From an uncultured Lachnospiraceae bacterium (GTDB lineage Bacteria; Bacillota; Clostridia; Lachnospirales; Lachnospiraceae), in contig CAJTLX010000006.1 in assembly GCA_910577165.1 (NCBI GenBank), positions 1 through 64,000 of the forward strand: a stretch of DNA of 64,000 nt, in the 5' to 3' direction. Positions within the stretch are counted from its first letter, which is position 1. The number at the start of each line of letters is the position of its first letter. The notes beneath the pieces were generated by a model, which searched no databases, was not told the DNA's origin, and was given only the letters and a program-made list of their open reading frames with translations. This document shows, piece after piece, positions 8,795-18,342 of this stretch. Both the position numbers and the translations under genes were made by a program.

Positions 8795-10617
8795 CAAATT
8801 ATAGTGCTATCTTCTTTCCTTACATCGCGCTTCCTTTTGACAGGCTTTTTTCTTGCAGCTTTCTGAACAGTTTTTTCATTAGCTGATTTTATTATAGAAT
8901 CAACCCTCTGCAAATTACCGCCGTCAATTAGAACAGTTTTCCCCTCAAAAGCAAAACCATATTCCCGAATCCTTTCTTTCGGAATTCCTTCAGTAATTAG
9001 AGAAGTCGCATACTTTCTTTCCTCAATCTGTTTTAATGCAGCCAAAACCGTCGCGGCTAAATCCTTGCCATCATTTGAATCGTATACCTTAAATTCTAAG
9101 ATAATTGCAGGCAAGTTTTTGCCTTCCTTGGGCTTTAACATAATATCGTATCGACCATAACCACTCTCCCTGTTTGAAGTAACCGCATAATCAACTAAAT
9201 CCACCATCAGCCCCAATACAAAACCATGATAGAATCTCTCCGGCTCCGCCTTTTCGGAAGGTTTCTTTCCCGTATCGAAAGTGGAAAACATGGCAGAAGT
9301 GATTTCATTCATATATTTGTTCATCCGTTCCACATCCCCATCAAGAAGTGCCCCGATAAACTCATTATATCTTTTTATCGGAGAAAACCATCGGTGGATC
9401 ATTAAGCGAAACATCCGGCGAACCTCCTCATTGGTAATCTTTAGATCGTACTCATCAAACTCTGATCCAATTCCCTCTGGATCATGCCTCACCGTTAAAT
9501 AACCGCTGGCAAAAAGCAAATTCCAGACTGATGCCTCACTGCCCATTGCTAAATCCGCCCTTAGCAATTTAAAATCAATATGGTCACTGATCTCTGTGCG
9601 GACAGTTCCTCCTTCAAGCAATTGCTCCATTGTCACTTTCAATCCCCTGCTACCCCTGCGAATCAATTCATTCACTAAGGAATTATCACTGGTGTTTGCC
9701 CAATAACACTGGAATTTCTTTTCATCGAGAAAATTGGTAATCGACCAGGGATTATAAATATCCGTTCTATTTCCAATCGTAAATCCATCATACCAAAATC
9801 TAACCTCATCCTCCTTATCTTCCAAGCCAAATTCTTTTAACGCAGTGGAAACCTCCTCCTGTGTAAATCCAAAAGAATCTGTGTATTTATCCGAAGTCAT
9901 CGATACCACTTTAAGATGATTTAATCCAGAAAATAAAGATTCCTTACTAATTCTTGTAATCCCGGTGAGAATCGCCCGGTCAAGATACGGATTTACCTTA
10001 AACGTTGCCTCAAACAATCCCCTAATAAATGAAACAAGCTCATCCCAATAGCCATGTACATAAGCAGCCTGTAATGGAGTATCAAACTCATCTAACAATA
10101 TAATTACCTTTTTCTTGTAATAACTTTGCAAAAATCCGCAAAGCTTACGCAGAGAAACAGAAGCGTGTGAAATACTCATCTTTGCAGAAACGCAATCAAA
10201 ATACTCCTGTTCCCGTTTTGAGAGAAGATCGCCATTTGCGATAAACTCATATTCTGAATATAAATCTGCTATCACCTGTTTAATCTGTATTATGGTATCT
10301 TCATAAGTATCATATTTTATCCCCGCAAAAGTCAGACTAATGACAGGTACTGTCCCCTGTAGTTTTCTAAACTTTTCCTCCTTCCAAATATTCAGACCAG
10401 AAAACAATTCTCCCCGCTTTGCATACTTTACAGAGAAAAAACATTCCAACATATTCATTGTCAAAGTTTTTCCAAACCGCCTCGGACGTGTAATTAAAGT
10501 CACACTATCTCTGTTTTCCCACCACTCCTTAATAAAATTAGTTTTATCTACATAAAAACATTGATCAGTGATAAGATCTTCAAAATTCTGAATACCAATA
10601 GAAACTGTTCTTGCCAT
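8794..10617 (-). CDS. AAA-ATPase-like protein with C-terminal PD-(D/E)XK nuclease-like domain
   Basis: About 607 residues. The second Met (10617) is preferred because AAAGGG lies ten bases upstream. The N-terminus IGIQNFEDLI...YVDKTNFI and the Walker A RPRRFGKTLTMNML are the hallmark of the AAA-ATPase-like family (PF09820). The Walker B-like VIILLDEFDTPLQ and sensor motif RAILTGITRIS follow. Near the C-terminus YDIMLKPKEG and IILEFKV fit the PDDEXK-type nuclease-like domain that usually ends these proteins. The tail is Lys/Arg rich. The family is abundant and multicopy in Bacteroidetes and gut Firmicutes with no firmly known role; defence or mobile-element functions have been suggested. It interrupts remnants of the protease-operon region, which suggests insertion. 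Confidence 0.85.
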   Translation of the reverse strand: MARTVSIGIQNFEDLITDQCFYVDKTNFIKEWWENRDSVTLITRPRRFGKTLTMNMLECFFSVKYAKRGELFSGLNIWKEEKFRKLQGTVPVISLTFAGIKYDTYEDTIIQIKQVIADLYSEYEFIANGDLLSKREQEYFDCVSAKMSISHASVSLRKLCGFLQSYYKKKVIILLDEFDTPLQAAYVHGYWDELVSFIRGLFEATFKVNPYLDRAILTGITRISKESLFSGLNHLKVVSMTSDKYTDSFGFTQEEVSTALKEFGLEDKEDEVRFWYDGFTIGNRTDIYNPWSITNFLDEKKFQCYWANTSDNSLVNELIRRGSRGLKVTMEQLLEGGTVRTEISDHIDFKLLRADLAMGSEASVWNLLFASGYLTVRHDPEGIGSEFDEYDLKITNEEVRRMFRLMIHRWFSPIKRYNEFIGALLDGDVERMNKYMNEITSAMFSTFDTGKKPSEKAEPERFYHGFVLGLMVDLVDYAVTSNRESGYGRYDIMLKPKEGKNLPAIILEFKVYDSNDGKDLAATVLAALKQIEERKYATSLITEGIPKERIREYGFAFEGKTVLIDGGNLQRVDSIIKSANEKTVQKAARKKPVKRKRDVRKEDSTII

Positions 10618-10677
10618 ACTAAGCATACCCTTTCTTTACTTGATTTATCAATATTTTAATATTTAATCACTCTTAGA

Positions 10678-10773
10678 TCAGTATTCGTTTTCGGTCAACA
10701 ATAAACCAAAAACAAAATATCTTCCTTTCCTGCTATCTAATATTTTTTTATTGCTCTTCCTTATCCTTTCCAT
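10678..10773 (-). pseudogene. Truncated paralogue of the membrane-anchored gene at 7268-7831
   Basis: The minus strand reads 31 codons from an ATG with GGGGGA upstream, including YFVFGLLL, then a stop. The intact gene has INKKAL...YFVFGLLL at the same place. DNA similarity continues about 40 bases upstream of the ATG (shared TTTTGC/AAATTTATG-type leader). Sequence after the membrane helix is lost. This marks an old duplication of the protease-operon region, later split by the AAA-ATPase gene. Confidence 0.7.
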
Positions 10774-10868
10774 ACCTATCCCCCAATCAAAATTCATGCC
10801 TCTGCATTTTAGTAAAACTCCATTTTTATTCTACCTTATTTTTTATATAAGTGCAAGAAAAAATACAA

Positions 10869-10898
10869 AAAAGGGGAACTGTTTTACAGCTCCCCTTT
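10869..10898 (-). terminator. Terminator of the two-component operon
   Basis: Stem AAGGGGA/TCCCCTT plus CTGT/ACAG around a TTT loop with one mismatch. On the minus strand it is followed by T-rich sequence. It lies about 40 bases after the response regulator stop. Confidence 0.75.
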
Positions 10899-10940
10899 CT
10901 CTGCATATGGGAAAAAGCTTTTCCCCCGCTCAATTTTCTG

Positions 10941-11630
10941 TCAGACCTTAAACCGATACCCTACCCCCCAGATGGTTTCAATATACTGCGGTTTTGATGT
11001 GTTCACTTCAATCTTTTCCCGAATCTTCTTAATATGCACCGTTACTGTTGCGATATCCCCGATCGATTCCATATCCCAGATTTTCTGGAATAATTCTTCC
11101 TTTGTGTACACATGATTTGGATTTTCTGCAAGGAAGGTAAGTAAATCAAATTCCTTTGTCGTAAATGTGCGCTCCTCGCCATTTACATATACGCGGCGTG
11201 CGGTTTTATCAATGCGGATACCACGAATTTCAATAATCTCATTCTCCTTCGCATTTGACCCAATCAGACGCTCGTAGCGTGCCATATGTGCTTTCACGCG
11301 CGCCACCAGCTCACTTGGACTAAACGGCTTCGTCATATAATCGTCCGCCCCTAACCCAAGCCCGCGGATCTTATCAATATCATCCTTCTTTGCTGATACC
11401 ATAATTACTGGCACATTCTTCGCCTCGCGAATCTGACGGCATATTTCAAAGCCGTCCACTTTCGGCAACATTAAATCAAGGATAATCAAGTTAAAGTCTT
11501 CGCCGAGTGCGCGGGCAAGTCCCTCATCGCCGCTATTTTCAATTACTACCTCAAAACCGGAAAGTTCCAGATAATCTTTCTCCAGTTCCGCAATTGCTGT
11601 CTCATCTTCCACAATTAAAATTTTGCTCAC
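10941..11630 (-). CDS. OmpR/PhoB-family response regulator
   Basis: 229 residues. The receiver domain (1-115) has the acidic pair EDE, the phospho-acceptor Asp in LIILDLMLPKVDG, and the conserved Lys in DDYMTKPFSPSEL. The C-terminal winged helix (about 130-228) has FTTKEFDLLTFLAENPNHVYTKEEL and the terminal WGVGYRFKV. It follows its partner histidine kinase by about 57 bases on the same strand, so kinase and regulator are co-transcribed. The target genes and signal are not evident from the window. Confidence 0.93.
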   Translation of the reverse strand: MSKILIVEDETAIAELEKDYLELSGFEVVIENSGDEGLARALGEDFNLIILDLMLPKVDGFEICRQIREAKNVPVIMVSAKKDDIDKIRGLGLGADDYMTKPFSPSELVARVKAHMARYERLIGSNAKENEIIEIRGIRIDKTARRVYVNGEERTFTTKEFDLLTFLAENPNHVYTKEELFQKIWDMESIGDIATVTVHIKKIREKIEVNTSKPQYIETIWGVGYRFKV

Positions 11631-11687
11631 TTTTTATATCCTCCTTTTTCTGCGGCGATGCCGCTATAATATTCTTCTTTTTTCCGC

Positions 11688-13235
11688 TTATTCCTTCACG
11701 CGCATATTTCTGCGATATTTTCCCCTCTGCAGCGTGTCCGCAGGCGGCGTACTTTTATGTTCCGGCAGTTTCGGCAGTGTAAAACAGATGGAAGTGCCCT
11801 GCCCCTCCTCGCTCTTAGCCCAAATTTTTCCGCCATGTTCCTCAATAATCTTCTGGGCAATTGCAAGCCCTAACCCCGTGCCGCCCTTCTTGGAATTGCG
11901 CGATGCATCCGCGCGATAAAAGCGATCAAAGACATAGGGCAGATCTTTTTTTGCGATCCCCGGTCCATTGTCCGAAAGCTCAACGCGAATTTCTCCATTT
12001 CCATCACACAGGCACACGGAAATCTCACCCTCTGCTTTATCCATATATTTTACCGAATTTCCAATAATATTATTGATCACGCGCTTTAATTGCTCCGGAT
12101 CGGCAGAAATCTTCGTCCCCGCCACTATCTCATTTACGAAATCGAGTTTTAAATTCTTGACTTCCATATCAAGCCCAAGTTCCTCGATACAGTCTCCAAA
12201 ATATTCGCTTGCATCCAAAATCATAAAATTATATGGAACAGTATTACTATCAATTTTTGTAAAAAATGTCAGCTCATCCACCAGCACGGACATATCATTC
12301 GCTTTTGTATAAATTGTTTTTACATATTTTTCCATTTTTTCCGGCGTATCCGCAATGCCGTCCATAATTCCCTCCGCATAGCCTTTAATTGCGGTTAGAG
12401 GAGTTTTTAAATCATGTGAAATATTGCTGATAAGCTCCTTGGAATCCTGTTCGTACTGAAGCCGTTCTTCAATCAGCTCCTTCATATGTTGGCGCATCTC
12501 GTCAAAATCCTCACAGAGCTGACCAATCTCATCCGATGGATCTCCGGAGATCGAGTAATTTAAGTTTCCGCATTTCATCTCATTTGTCGCAACTTTTAAT
12601 GTATTTAGCGGGCGGATAATTGTGCGGTACAGCCAGATTACCAACCCCACCGCAGTAATACAGATAATTGCAATCATGCAAATAATAATCTGAATCAGAG
12701 AATTCTTCACCTGGGGCATCAAAACATTGACTTCCGTAATAATAAAAATACTACCCTCGCTTCCATCCGAAAAGAAAAAATCCTGATGTTTAATTAAGAC
12801 CGGTCTTTTCTCCCCGACATAGATCCCCCCGTCAAGATCCGTGTTATGTTCACCAAATTCCGGGAGAAGCCCCTCGATCTCCTCACTCCTCCCATCTCCC
12901 CCATAATAGATGATCTTATCCCCCTTGCGCAACATCAGATAGGAGTATTTTAGAGAAAGTTCCGCATTCATCTGCTCAATAAATCCCATATCCTCAAATT
13001 TTTCCGGCTCGCGGATGGCACAGAGTTTAATCTGATTGTACGCCTCGCGTGTCACACGGTTTAAGATGCGCAGAGGGTTTGTAATTACCTGTATCGTATC
13101 CGCATCAATATTGTAAGTGTGCTGCACTGCCGCATTTAAATATTCTACAATCACCTTTCCGCTCAATGCCATCATTAAAATCGGCAGAGTAATAATAATA
13201 ATAAATGCAATTTTAAGTCTTCTTTTTAAATCCAA
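11688..13235 (-). CDS. Membrane sensor histidine kinase, partner of the downstream OmpR-type regulator
   Basis: About 515 residues from a TTG at 13235, chosen because AGGAG lies eight bases upstream and the protein then begins with LDLKRRLKIAF directly before the first membrane helix (IIIITLPILMMAL). A longer frame to 13286 lacks this logic. An extracellular region of about 150 residues is followed by a second helix (IICMIAIICITAVGLVIWLY), a HAMP domain, HisKA with SNISHDLKTPLTAIKGY, and HATPase with SDNGPGI and GGTGLGLAI. Topology is the classical two-helix periplasmic-sensor type. Ligand unknown. Confidence 0.9.
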   Translation of the reverse strand: MDLKRRLKIAFIIIITLPILMMALSGKVIVEYLNAAVQHTYNIDADTIQVITNPLRILNRVTREAYNQIKLCAIREPEKFEDMGFIEQMNAELSLKYSYLMLRKGDKIIYYGGDGRSEEIEGLLPEFGEHNTDLDGGIYVGEKRPVLIKHQDFFFSDGSEGSIFIITEVNVLMPQVKNSLIQIIICMIAIICITAVGLVIWLYRTIIRPLNTLKVATNEMKCGNLNYSISGDPSDEIGQLCEDFDEMRQHMKELIEERLQYEQDSKELISNISHDLKTPLTAIKGYAEGIMDGIADTPEKMEKYVKTIYTKANDMSVLVDELTFFTKIDSNTVPYNFMILDASEYFGDCIEELGLDMEVKNLKLDFVNEIVAGTKISADPEQLKRVINNIIGNSVKYMDKAEGEISVCLCDGNGEIRVELSDNGPGIAKKDLPYVFDRFYRADASRNSKKGGTGLGLAIAQKIIEEHGGKIWAKSEEGQGTSICFTLPKLPEHKSTPPADTLQRGKYRRNMRVKE

Positions 13236-13261
13236 ATTTTCATCTCCTGTTCTAATCGAAA

Positions 13262-13298
13262 AAAACAGACTGCACAGCCACGCCACACAGTCTGTTTT
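13262..13298 (-). terminator. Hairpin terminator downstream of metK
   Basis: Inverted repeat AAAACAGACTG and CAGTCTGTTTT around a 15-base loop, about 110 bases beyond the metK stop, with T-runs on both sides. It could end metK transcripts before the kinase gene. Confidence 0.65.
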
Positions 13299-13408
13299 CC
13301 GGGATATGCCTGTTATTATTGATTATACCATATCCTTTAACCCATTTTTCCATTTTTCGAATTATTTTAACCTTTTTTAAGAAATTTTTTCTCTTATATA
13401 GATGGCAA

Positions 13409-14617
13409 TTAATTATTGCCAGATCTATAAAAATATTTTTTAAGTATTTCTACCTTGTCAAGCTTCTCCCAAGGCAGATCGAGATCATTTCTTCCAAAAT
13501 GCCCATAGGCCGCCGTCTGCTTATAAATTGGGCGGCGCAGATCAAGCATCTTAATAATGCCCGCCGGACGCAGATCAAAATTTTCGCGGATAATGGCAAT
13601 CAACTCCTCATTTGTCTTTTTGCCCGTCCCAAAAGTATCAATATTTATCGATGTTGGCTGTGCCACGCCGATCGCATAAGAGAGCTGAATTTCACAGCGA
13701 TCACAGAGTCCTGCTGCCACAAGATTTTTTGCCACGTAGCGCGCCGCGTAGGCTGCTGAGCGATCCACCTTTGTGCAGTCCTTGCCGGAGAACGCTCCGC
13801 CGCCATGACGCGCGTACCCGCCATAGGTATCCACAATAATCTTGCGCCCCGTCAGTCCACTGTCGCCGTTCGGTCCGCCGATTACAAAACGCCCGGTCGG
13901 ATTGATAAAAAACTTTGTATTCTCATCGATCAATTCTTTAGGAAGTATCGGATCGAATACATATTTCTTTATGTCCTCATGGATCTGTTCCTGTGTTACC
14001 TGTGCATCGTGCTGCGTTGAGAGAACCACTGCATTTAAATGAACTGGTCTGTCATTTTCATCATACTCCACTGTCACCTGTGACTTCCCGTCCGGACGCA
14101 GATAGGTAAGAATGCCATCCTTGCGCACTTTGGTCAGCTGTTTAGTTAATTTATGTGCAAGAGAAATCGGATATGGCATATACTCTTTTGTTTCATTTGT
14201 CGCATAGCCGAACATCATCCCCTGATCGCCCGCGCCGATCGCCTCAATATCGCTGTCGGACATGGTATTTTCCTTTGCCTCAAGTGCTTTGTCCACACCC
14301 ATCGCAATATCCTTCGACTGCTCGTCAAGTGCCACAATCACCCCACAAGTATTGCAGTCAAAGCCATAATTTGCATTGTCATAGCCAATCTCACGGATAG
14401 TTTCGCGCACCAATCGCTGGATATCCACATATCCCCCGGTCGTGATCTCTCCCATAACCAGCACAAGTCCCGTAGTCACTGCCGTCTCGCACGCAACACG
14501 GCTCATCGGATCCTGTTCCATCAGCGCGTCTAACACTGCGTCAGAAATCTGATCACAGATTTTGTCCGGATGCCCCTCAGTCACGGACTCCGATGTAAAT
14601 AATCTCTTCTCGCTCAT
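13409..14617 (-). CDS. metK: S-adenosylmethionine synthetase
   Basis: 402 residues from the ATG at 14617, preceded by GAGGAAAAG; a longer open frame upstream is leader sequence. MetK makes S-adenosylmethionine from methionine and ATP in the cytosol. Family signatures are [17 protein letters not shown] at the N-terminus, [12 protein letters not shown], and the Gly-rich GGGAFSGKD loop. Length is normal for the family. The gene lies behind a SAM-I riboswitch and terminator, so its expression falls when SAM is plentiful. Confidence 0.97.
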   Translation of the reverse strand: MSEKRLFTSESVTEGHPDKICDQISDAVLDALMEQDPMSRVACETAVTTGLVLVMGEITTGGYVDIQRLVRETIREIGYDNANYGFDCNTCGVIVALDEQSKDIAMGVDKALEAKENTMSDSDIEAIGAGDQGMMFGYATNETKEYMPYPISLAHKLTKQLTKVRKDGILTYLRPDGKSQVTVEYDENDRPVHLNAVVLSTQHDAQVTQEQIHEDIKKYVFDPILPKELIDENTKFFINPTGRFVIGGPNGDSGLTGRKIIVDTYGGYARHGGGAFSGKDCTKVDRSAAYAARYVAKNLVAAGLCDRCEIQLSYAIGVAQPTSINIDTFGTGKKTNEELIAIIRENFDLRPAGIIKMLDLRRPIYKQTAAYGHFGRNDLDLPWEKLDKVEILKKYFYRSGNN

Positions 14618-14724
14618 CTTTTCCTCATTTCTGCACTGCTTCTGTACACAGACTGCTCTGTGGAGGGCAGCGCGCGACCACAGAACGCGGGGCATTTTGC
14701 CCCTTCCCCTTATCCGAAGAAAAA

Positions 14725-14752
14725 AGTCCGCCAAAAGGCGGACTTGATTTTA
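14725..14752 (-). terminator. Expression-platform terminator of the metK riboswitch
   Basis: On the minus strand AAGTCCGCC, a TTTT loop, GGCGGACTT and a T-run. It lies between the SAM-I aptamer and the metK start, as expected for transcriptional attenuation. Confidence 0.85.
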
Positions 14753-14762
14753 TTCTTCAAAT

Positions 14763-14860
14763 CCCCTTATTGTTCGATTGCTCGCTCAACTTGGCACCTT
14801 CCCATCTGGGGGTTGCCGGACTTCACAGAGTCTTTACTCTCCGTCACTCTGAATAAGAGA
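14763..14860 (-). promoter_or_regulatory. SAM-I (S-box) riboswitch controlling metK
   Basis: On the minus strand the aptamer begins CTCTTATTCAGAGTG and contains the conserved core GTCCGGCAACC, a GGTGCCAA segment and a closing AATAAG that pairs with CTTATT to form P1. These are the invariant parts of SAM-I. The downstream terminator at 14725-14752 and metK complete a standard SAM-repressed switch. Confidence 0.92.
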
Positions 14861-14970
14861 AATGTGATTTATTTGTATAAGGTGATTGATTATCACCATC
14901 TGCGCCGAACACGGTCGCCAAAGCGACATCTTCCGATTTGTGCTGCGCATCCCCCGAAGGGCTTAGTTTA
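14861..14970 (-). other. Structured leader segment upstream of the SAM aptamer, not explained by SAM-I
   Basis: About 110 bases of transcribed leader between the promoter and the aptamer. It contains nested complementary pieces on the minus strand: GTCGC/GCGAC around TTTG, GCAC/GTG, TGCGC/GGCGCA enclosing them, and a separate GGTGAT/ATCACC hairpin. SAM-I does not need this region. Confidence 0.45.
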
Positions 14971-14977
14971 TGTCAAT

Positions 14978-15006
14978 ACTATATAATAGAATTCGGGTGC
15001 TGTCAA
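14978..15006 (-). promoter_or_regulatory. Promoter of the metK leader transcript
   Basis: Minus-strand TTGACA (15001-15006) with TATAGT (14978-14983) at a 17-base spacing. It precedes the structured leader and the SAM-I riboswitch. Confidence 0.7.
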
Positions 15007-15034
15007 CTATTTTTTTATTTTTCACAAAAATAAA

Positions 15035-17887
15035 TTATCCTATTTCTTCCTGCAGTTTTTTTGCTGAGATAATCACTGCCTCAAAATGCGCGCAAAACTC
15101 CTCCCAGTTTTCTTTTATCACTGCGATATTCTGCTCCTTTGCCGCCATCTCAAGAACACGCGCCTCCTCGCCAAAAATTTCCGCCCCGATAGTCTTTGAA
15201 GAACTCTTTACTGCATGTACATAGACGGCAAAATTCTTCCAATCCTCTCTTAAAAGGCAATCAGAAAGTTTCTCCTGGTAACTCTTTCCCTCCGAGCAGT
15301 AATCAGACAAAATCTCAGCATACATCTCCTCCATATCCATACAATGTGTTAGTCCTACCACCCGATCGATATAAGCACTGTCCATATCCTGTTTCTCCTC
15401 TTCCCCCGCTCTTTCCACCTTCTCTTCCTCCGCCGTTTTCTGTGTTCTTCCTCCCTCTTCCGCCCCTGCTGCTTCCTGCACTTTTTCCTTTGCCGCTTTC
15501 ATCTCCCTCTCCTTCTCCGCCGTAATCACAAGTTCCTCCGGCAAATAAGACATCATCACAATCTCCAATTCCGCAGCATCAATCGGCTTTGCAATATAAT
15601 CCACAAATCCCTCACGCATATATTCCTCGCGGCTGCCTGCAAGCGCGTTCGCTGTCAGTGCAATTACTTTTGTATCCGAATTCGGATTCTCTTTCTCCTC
15701 CCTAAGCTGATGAAAGGTCTGAATACCGTCCATCTCCGGCATCATATGATCCATAAAAATCAGATGATATTTTTTCTTCCGCGTCATATACAGACATTCC
15801 ATCCCGCTTGTCGCTGTGTCCACCACAATCTCTGTGCGCTTTAACAATCCCTTGACTACCGCAAGATTCATTGTATTGTCATCCACTATCAGAACCTGTG
15901 CTTTTGGCGCGTGAAACGCCTCATGATACTTCTTTCTCGCCAGAACTTCATTTCGGTACGCGCTCTCTAAGCTGCCGACCGGTCCACGGCTCATCACCTC
16001 CTGCGGAATGGATACATAAAAGGTAGATCCCTTCCCATACTCGCTTTCCACATGGATTTCCCCACGCATCAGATCAACCAATCTTTTTGTGATGGCAAGA
16101 CCCAGCCCACTGCCCTCAATTGTTGCATTTTTCTTCATATCAAGCCGCATAAACCGCTGAAACAAACGCTCTAAATCCTGCTCCTGAATCCCTATCCCCG
16201 TATCCTGCACTGCCACTTTCAGCACAAATTTTTCAAGTTCCATCCATTCACCGTAAACGGCAAAGGAAACACTGCCCTCCTTAGTATATTTTACTGCGTT
16301 CGTTATCAGATTGGTAATCACCTGGCGAATTCGCATATCATCACCTACCAATGTGGATGGAAGACTCTCGTCAATACTTACCATCACCTGAAGATTCTTC
16401 TTTCCCGCTTTTGTCTCAAGCAAATGTACCTCATCATTTAAAAGTGAAGCAAGCTGATAAGATTTTTCGACAATCTCTAATTTCCCGGACTCGATCTTTG
16501 AAAAATCGAGAATATCATTGACCAGAGTAAGCAAAAGCTTGCTGGCATTATCCACGTTCCCCGCATATTCCAATACCTCTTTTTGCGTACTCTCGCGCAA
16601 AATCATCTGATTCATGCCAATAATGGTATTGATTGGAGTGCGTATCTCATGTGACATATTGGCAAGAAAATTTGTCTTTGTCCGGTTTGTCGCAAGAGCA
16701 TCCTGTTTTTCGCGCTCCAGCTCGCGGATATCCTGACTGGTTTTTAACATTGCCATCACAAAAAGCAGGATGGAGGCAAAGACCATCGCTTTGCTTTGGT
16801 TTTGTGCCAGATAAATTCCAGCCACCTCAATTGATACTGCAACAAAAAGTCCTATGTATCCAATAAAAACATAAAGATAATCTTTAATTCTTTTTTTCTG
16901 GATATCAACTGCCATCGTCACCCCAACCGTAATTAACGTCGCAAAAACCATAAGATGCATCAGCCGCATCGAATCCGAAAAATCCACCAGCCGTCCCACA
17001 TGCAATAATGTACACAGACAAAAAGTAAGAAGGCTTGCAAGTTTTATTGTCCGGTAGGATTTCTGATAACGCCCCCTCTGCACCTGATCGAAATATTCGG
17101 CATACGGAAATGGCATAAGCCCCGCCGCCAAAAACGCTACATCCGAGACCACCGAAATATTGGTAAAGTAAAGTTGGCGTAACTGTGATTCACAGAGCAT
17201 CCACGCCGCAGTTAATAAAATTCCCCAGCCTAAATACACGAGTGCGAATGGTCTCTGAAAAGAATGTCCTATAGAGATCCCAAAGATAATGGCAATCACA
17301 GAAAACAAAAGAAGAAAGATCGCCATCACCGCCTGAAGGATATTTTCATTAAAAAATTTTGTCCAGAGGACAATGCGTTCCCCCAAATAAACCTCATCAA
17401 TCCTGCCGGTATACATCGACTCAGTCTGCCAAGTAATCCTTAAAACTTTTCCCGCATCCTGCGGGTGAAGTTCTTCAAATACATAGGCGGTTGTACTGTA
17501 TTTTCCAGATGCCCCTGTATTTTTAGTGGAAAATTTCTGCCGCAGTTTCCTGTCAATATCAATCTCAACTTCCTGTCGCAGGCTGTTTAGCGCGATCCAT
17601 GTCCCGCCGACAATCTCGCGCGGAAGTAGTGCCTCAAGCACAATTTTTTCACCGCGCTCTGCATCGAATTTCTGCGGGAGGATAACAGGCTCTCGCGTCC
17701 CGTCAGGAAGCACGCGAACCCACTGCAGTTTTTGTATCTCCCCTGAGATCTGGTGTCCCGACATTCTGCGCGAAGTGAAAATCTGCCCCAAAATCAAATA
17801 AAATATAATCATGCCAAAAAAAATCGCAAAAATAATATTGAGCGTTGATTTTTTCTGTCTTGCCGATCCGTTCTCCATCTTCTCCAT
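15035..17887 (-). CDS. Multi-span membrane hybrid histidine kinase with receiver and HPt domains
   Basis: About 950 residues. One N-terminal membrane helix (about 18-36), an extracellular domain of about 150 residues, then roughly seven membrane helices (about 195-400), the layout of 7TM-type sensor kinases. HisKA follows with NMSHEIRTPINTIIGM, HATPase with DTGIGI and GSGLGLAI, a receiver with the Asp in LIFMDHMMPEMDG, and a charged Lys/Glu linker. The C-terminal HPt domain has the relay His in YVHAVKSSSKTIGA. The protein thus carries the full His-Asp-His relay and still needs an output regulator elsewhere. The nucleotide context TGAGGAAAT before the first ATG fits this start. Signal unknown. 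Confidence 0.9.
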   Translation of the reverse strand: MEKMENGSARQKKSTLNIIFAIFFGMIIFYLILGQIFTSRRMSGHQISGEIQKLQWVRVLPDGTREPVILPQKFDAERGEKIVLEALLPREIVGGTWIALNSLRQEVEIDIDRKLRQKFSTKNTGASGKYSTTAYVFEELHPQDAGKVLRITWQTESMYTGRIDEVYLGERIVLWTKFFNENILQAVMAIFLLLFSVIAIIFGISIGHSFQRPFALVYLGWGILLTAAWMLCESQLRQLYFTNISVVSDVAFLAAGLMPFPYAEYFDQVQRGRYQKSYRTIKLASLLTFCLCTLLHVGRLVDFSDSMRLMHLMVFATLITVGVTMAVDIQKKRIKDYLYVFIGYIGLFVAVSIEVAGIYLAQNQSKAMVFASILLFVMAMLKTSQDIRELEREKQDALATNRTKTNFLANMSHEIRTPINTIIGMNQMILRESTQKEVLEYAGNVDNASKLLLTLVNDILDFSKIESGKLEIVEKSYQLASLLNDEVHLLETKAGKKNLQVMVSIDESLPSTLVGDDMRIRQVITNLITNAVKYTKEGSVSFAVYGEWMELEKFVLKVAVQDTGIGIQEQDLERLFQRFMRLDMKKNATIEGSGLGLAITKRLVDLMRGEIHVESEYGKGSTFYVSIPQEVMSRGPVGSLESAYRNEVLARKKYHEAFHAPKAQVLIVDDNTMNLAVVKGLLKRTEIVVDTATSGMECLYMTRKKKYHLIFMDHMMPEMDGIQTFHQLREEKENPNSDTKVIALTANALAGSREEYMREGFVDYIAKPIDAAELEIVMMSYLPEELVITAEKEREMKAAKEKVQEAAGAEEGGRTQKTAEEEKVERAGEEEKQDMDSAYIDRVVGLTHCMDMEEMYAEILSDYCSEGKSYQEKLSDCLLREDWKNFAVYVHAVKSSSKTIGAEIFGEEARVLEMAAKEQNIAVIKENWEEFCAHFEAVIISAKKLQEEIG

Positions 17888-17986
17888 ATTTCCTCATTTC
17901 TGCATCTGTTTTCGATGCCAAAAATTTTCTCTCAATGTAATTATACACAATTTCCTGCAAAAAGAAATAGTTTTTTTTATACGCAC

Positions 17987-18021
17987 AAGTAGGAGAGAAA
18001 AAAATTCTCTCCTACTTGATT
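17987..18021. terminator. Long hairpin between the hybrid kinase and the copper operon
   Basis: Inverted repeat CAAGTAGGAGAGAA and TTCTCTCCTACTTG with an A-rich loop. It lies about 100 bases upstream of the kinase gene and after the copZ-like gene. A terminator for the copper operon is the simplest reading. Its stem resembles hairpins at 26886 and 50853. Confidence 0.6.
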
Positions 18022-18128
18022 TATGCGCCGCCCCGTGCAGAGGAAATATGCCACTGAAGTGACGCATGGGGCAGTGGCGAGATTATGCGCTTTGCACATA
18101 AGGGAAGATAAATCTTCTCTACTTGGTT

Positions 18129-18323
18129 TTACTGTGCTGTCGCTGTAAATCCAATATCATCCAGTTCCTCAATCGCCGTCTTCACGCAGCCCTCATCACC
18201 ATCAATGGTTACGGTCTTCCTCTCCAAATCAATACTGTGTTTGATTCCCGCTGCCCCAAGTGCCTTTCCAATCCGCTCCACACAATGGTTGCAGCTCATT
18301 TCCTTTACCTTTAATGTCGTCAT
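18129..18323 (-). CDS. copZ: Copper chaperone, heavy-metal-associated domain (CopZ-like)
   Basis: 64 residues, a single HMA domain with the metal-binding MSCNHC (Cys11 and Cys14), of the size expected for CopZ. It would carry Cu(I) in the cytosol and hand it to the CopA ATPase or the CsoR sensor. It is third in the run copA, csoR, copZ on the minus strand with short gaps, so co-regulation by copper is expected. Confidence 0.88.
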   Translation of the reverse strand: MTTLKVKEMSCNHCVERIGKALGAAGIKHSIDLERKTVTIDGDEGCVKTAIEELDDIGFTATAQ

Positions 18324-18342
18324 TCCTGATACCGCCTTTCTT

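Noticed and set aside
8794..10617. Defence island with the AAA-ATPase as core
   Set aside because: No restriction, abortive-infection or cas genes are close by. The methyltransferase fragment is 16 kb away and broken.
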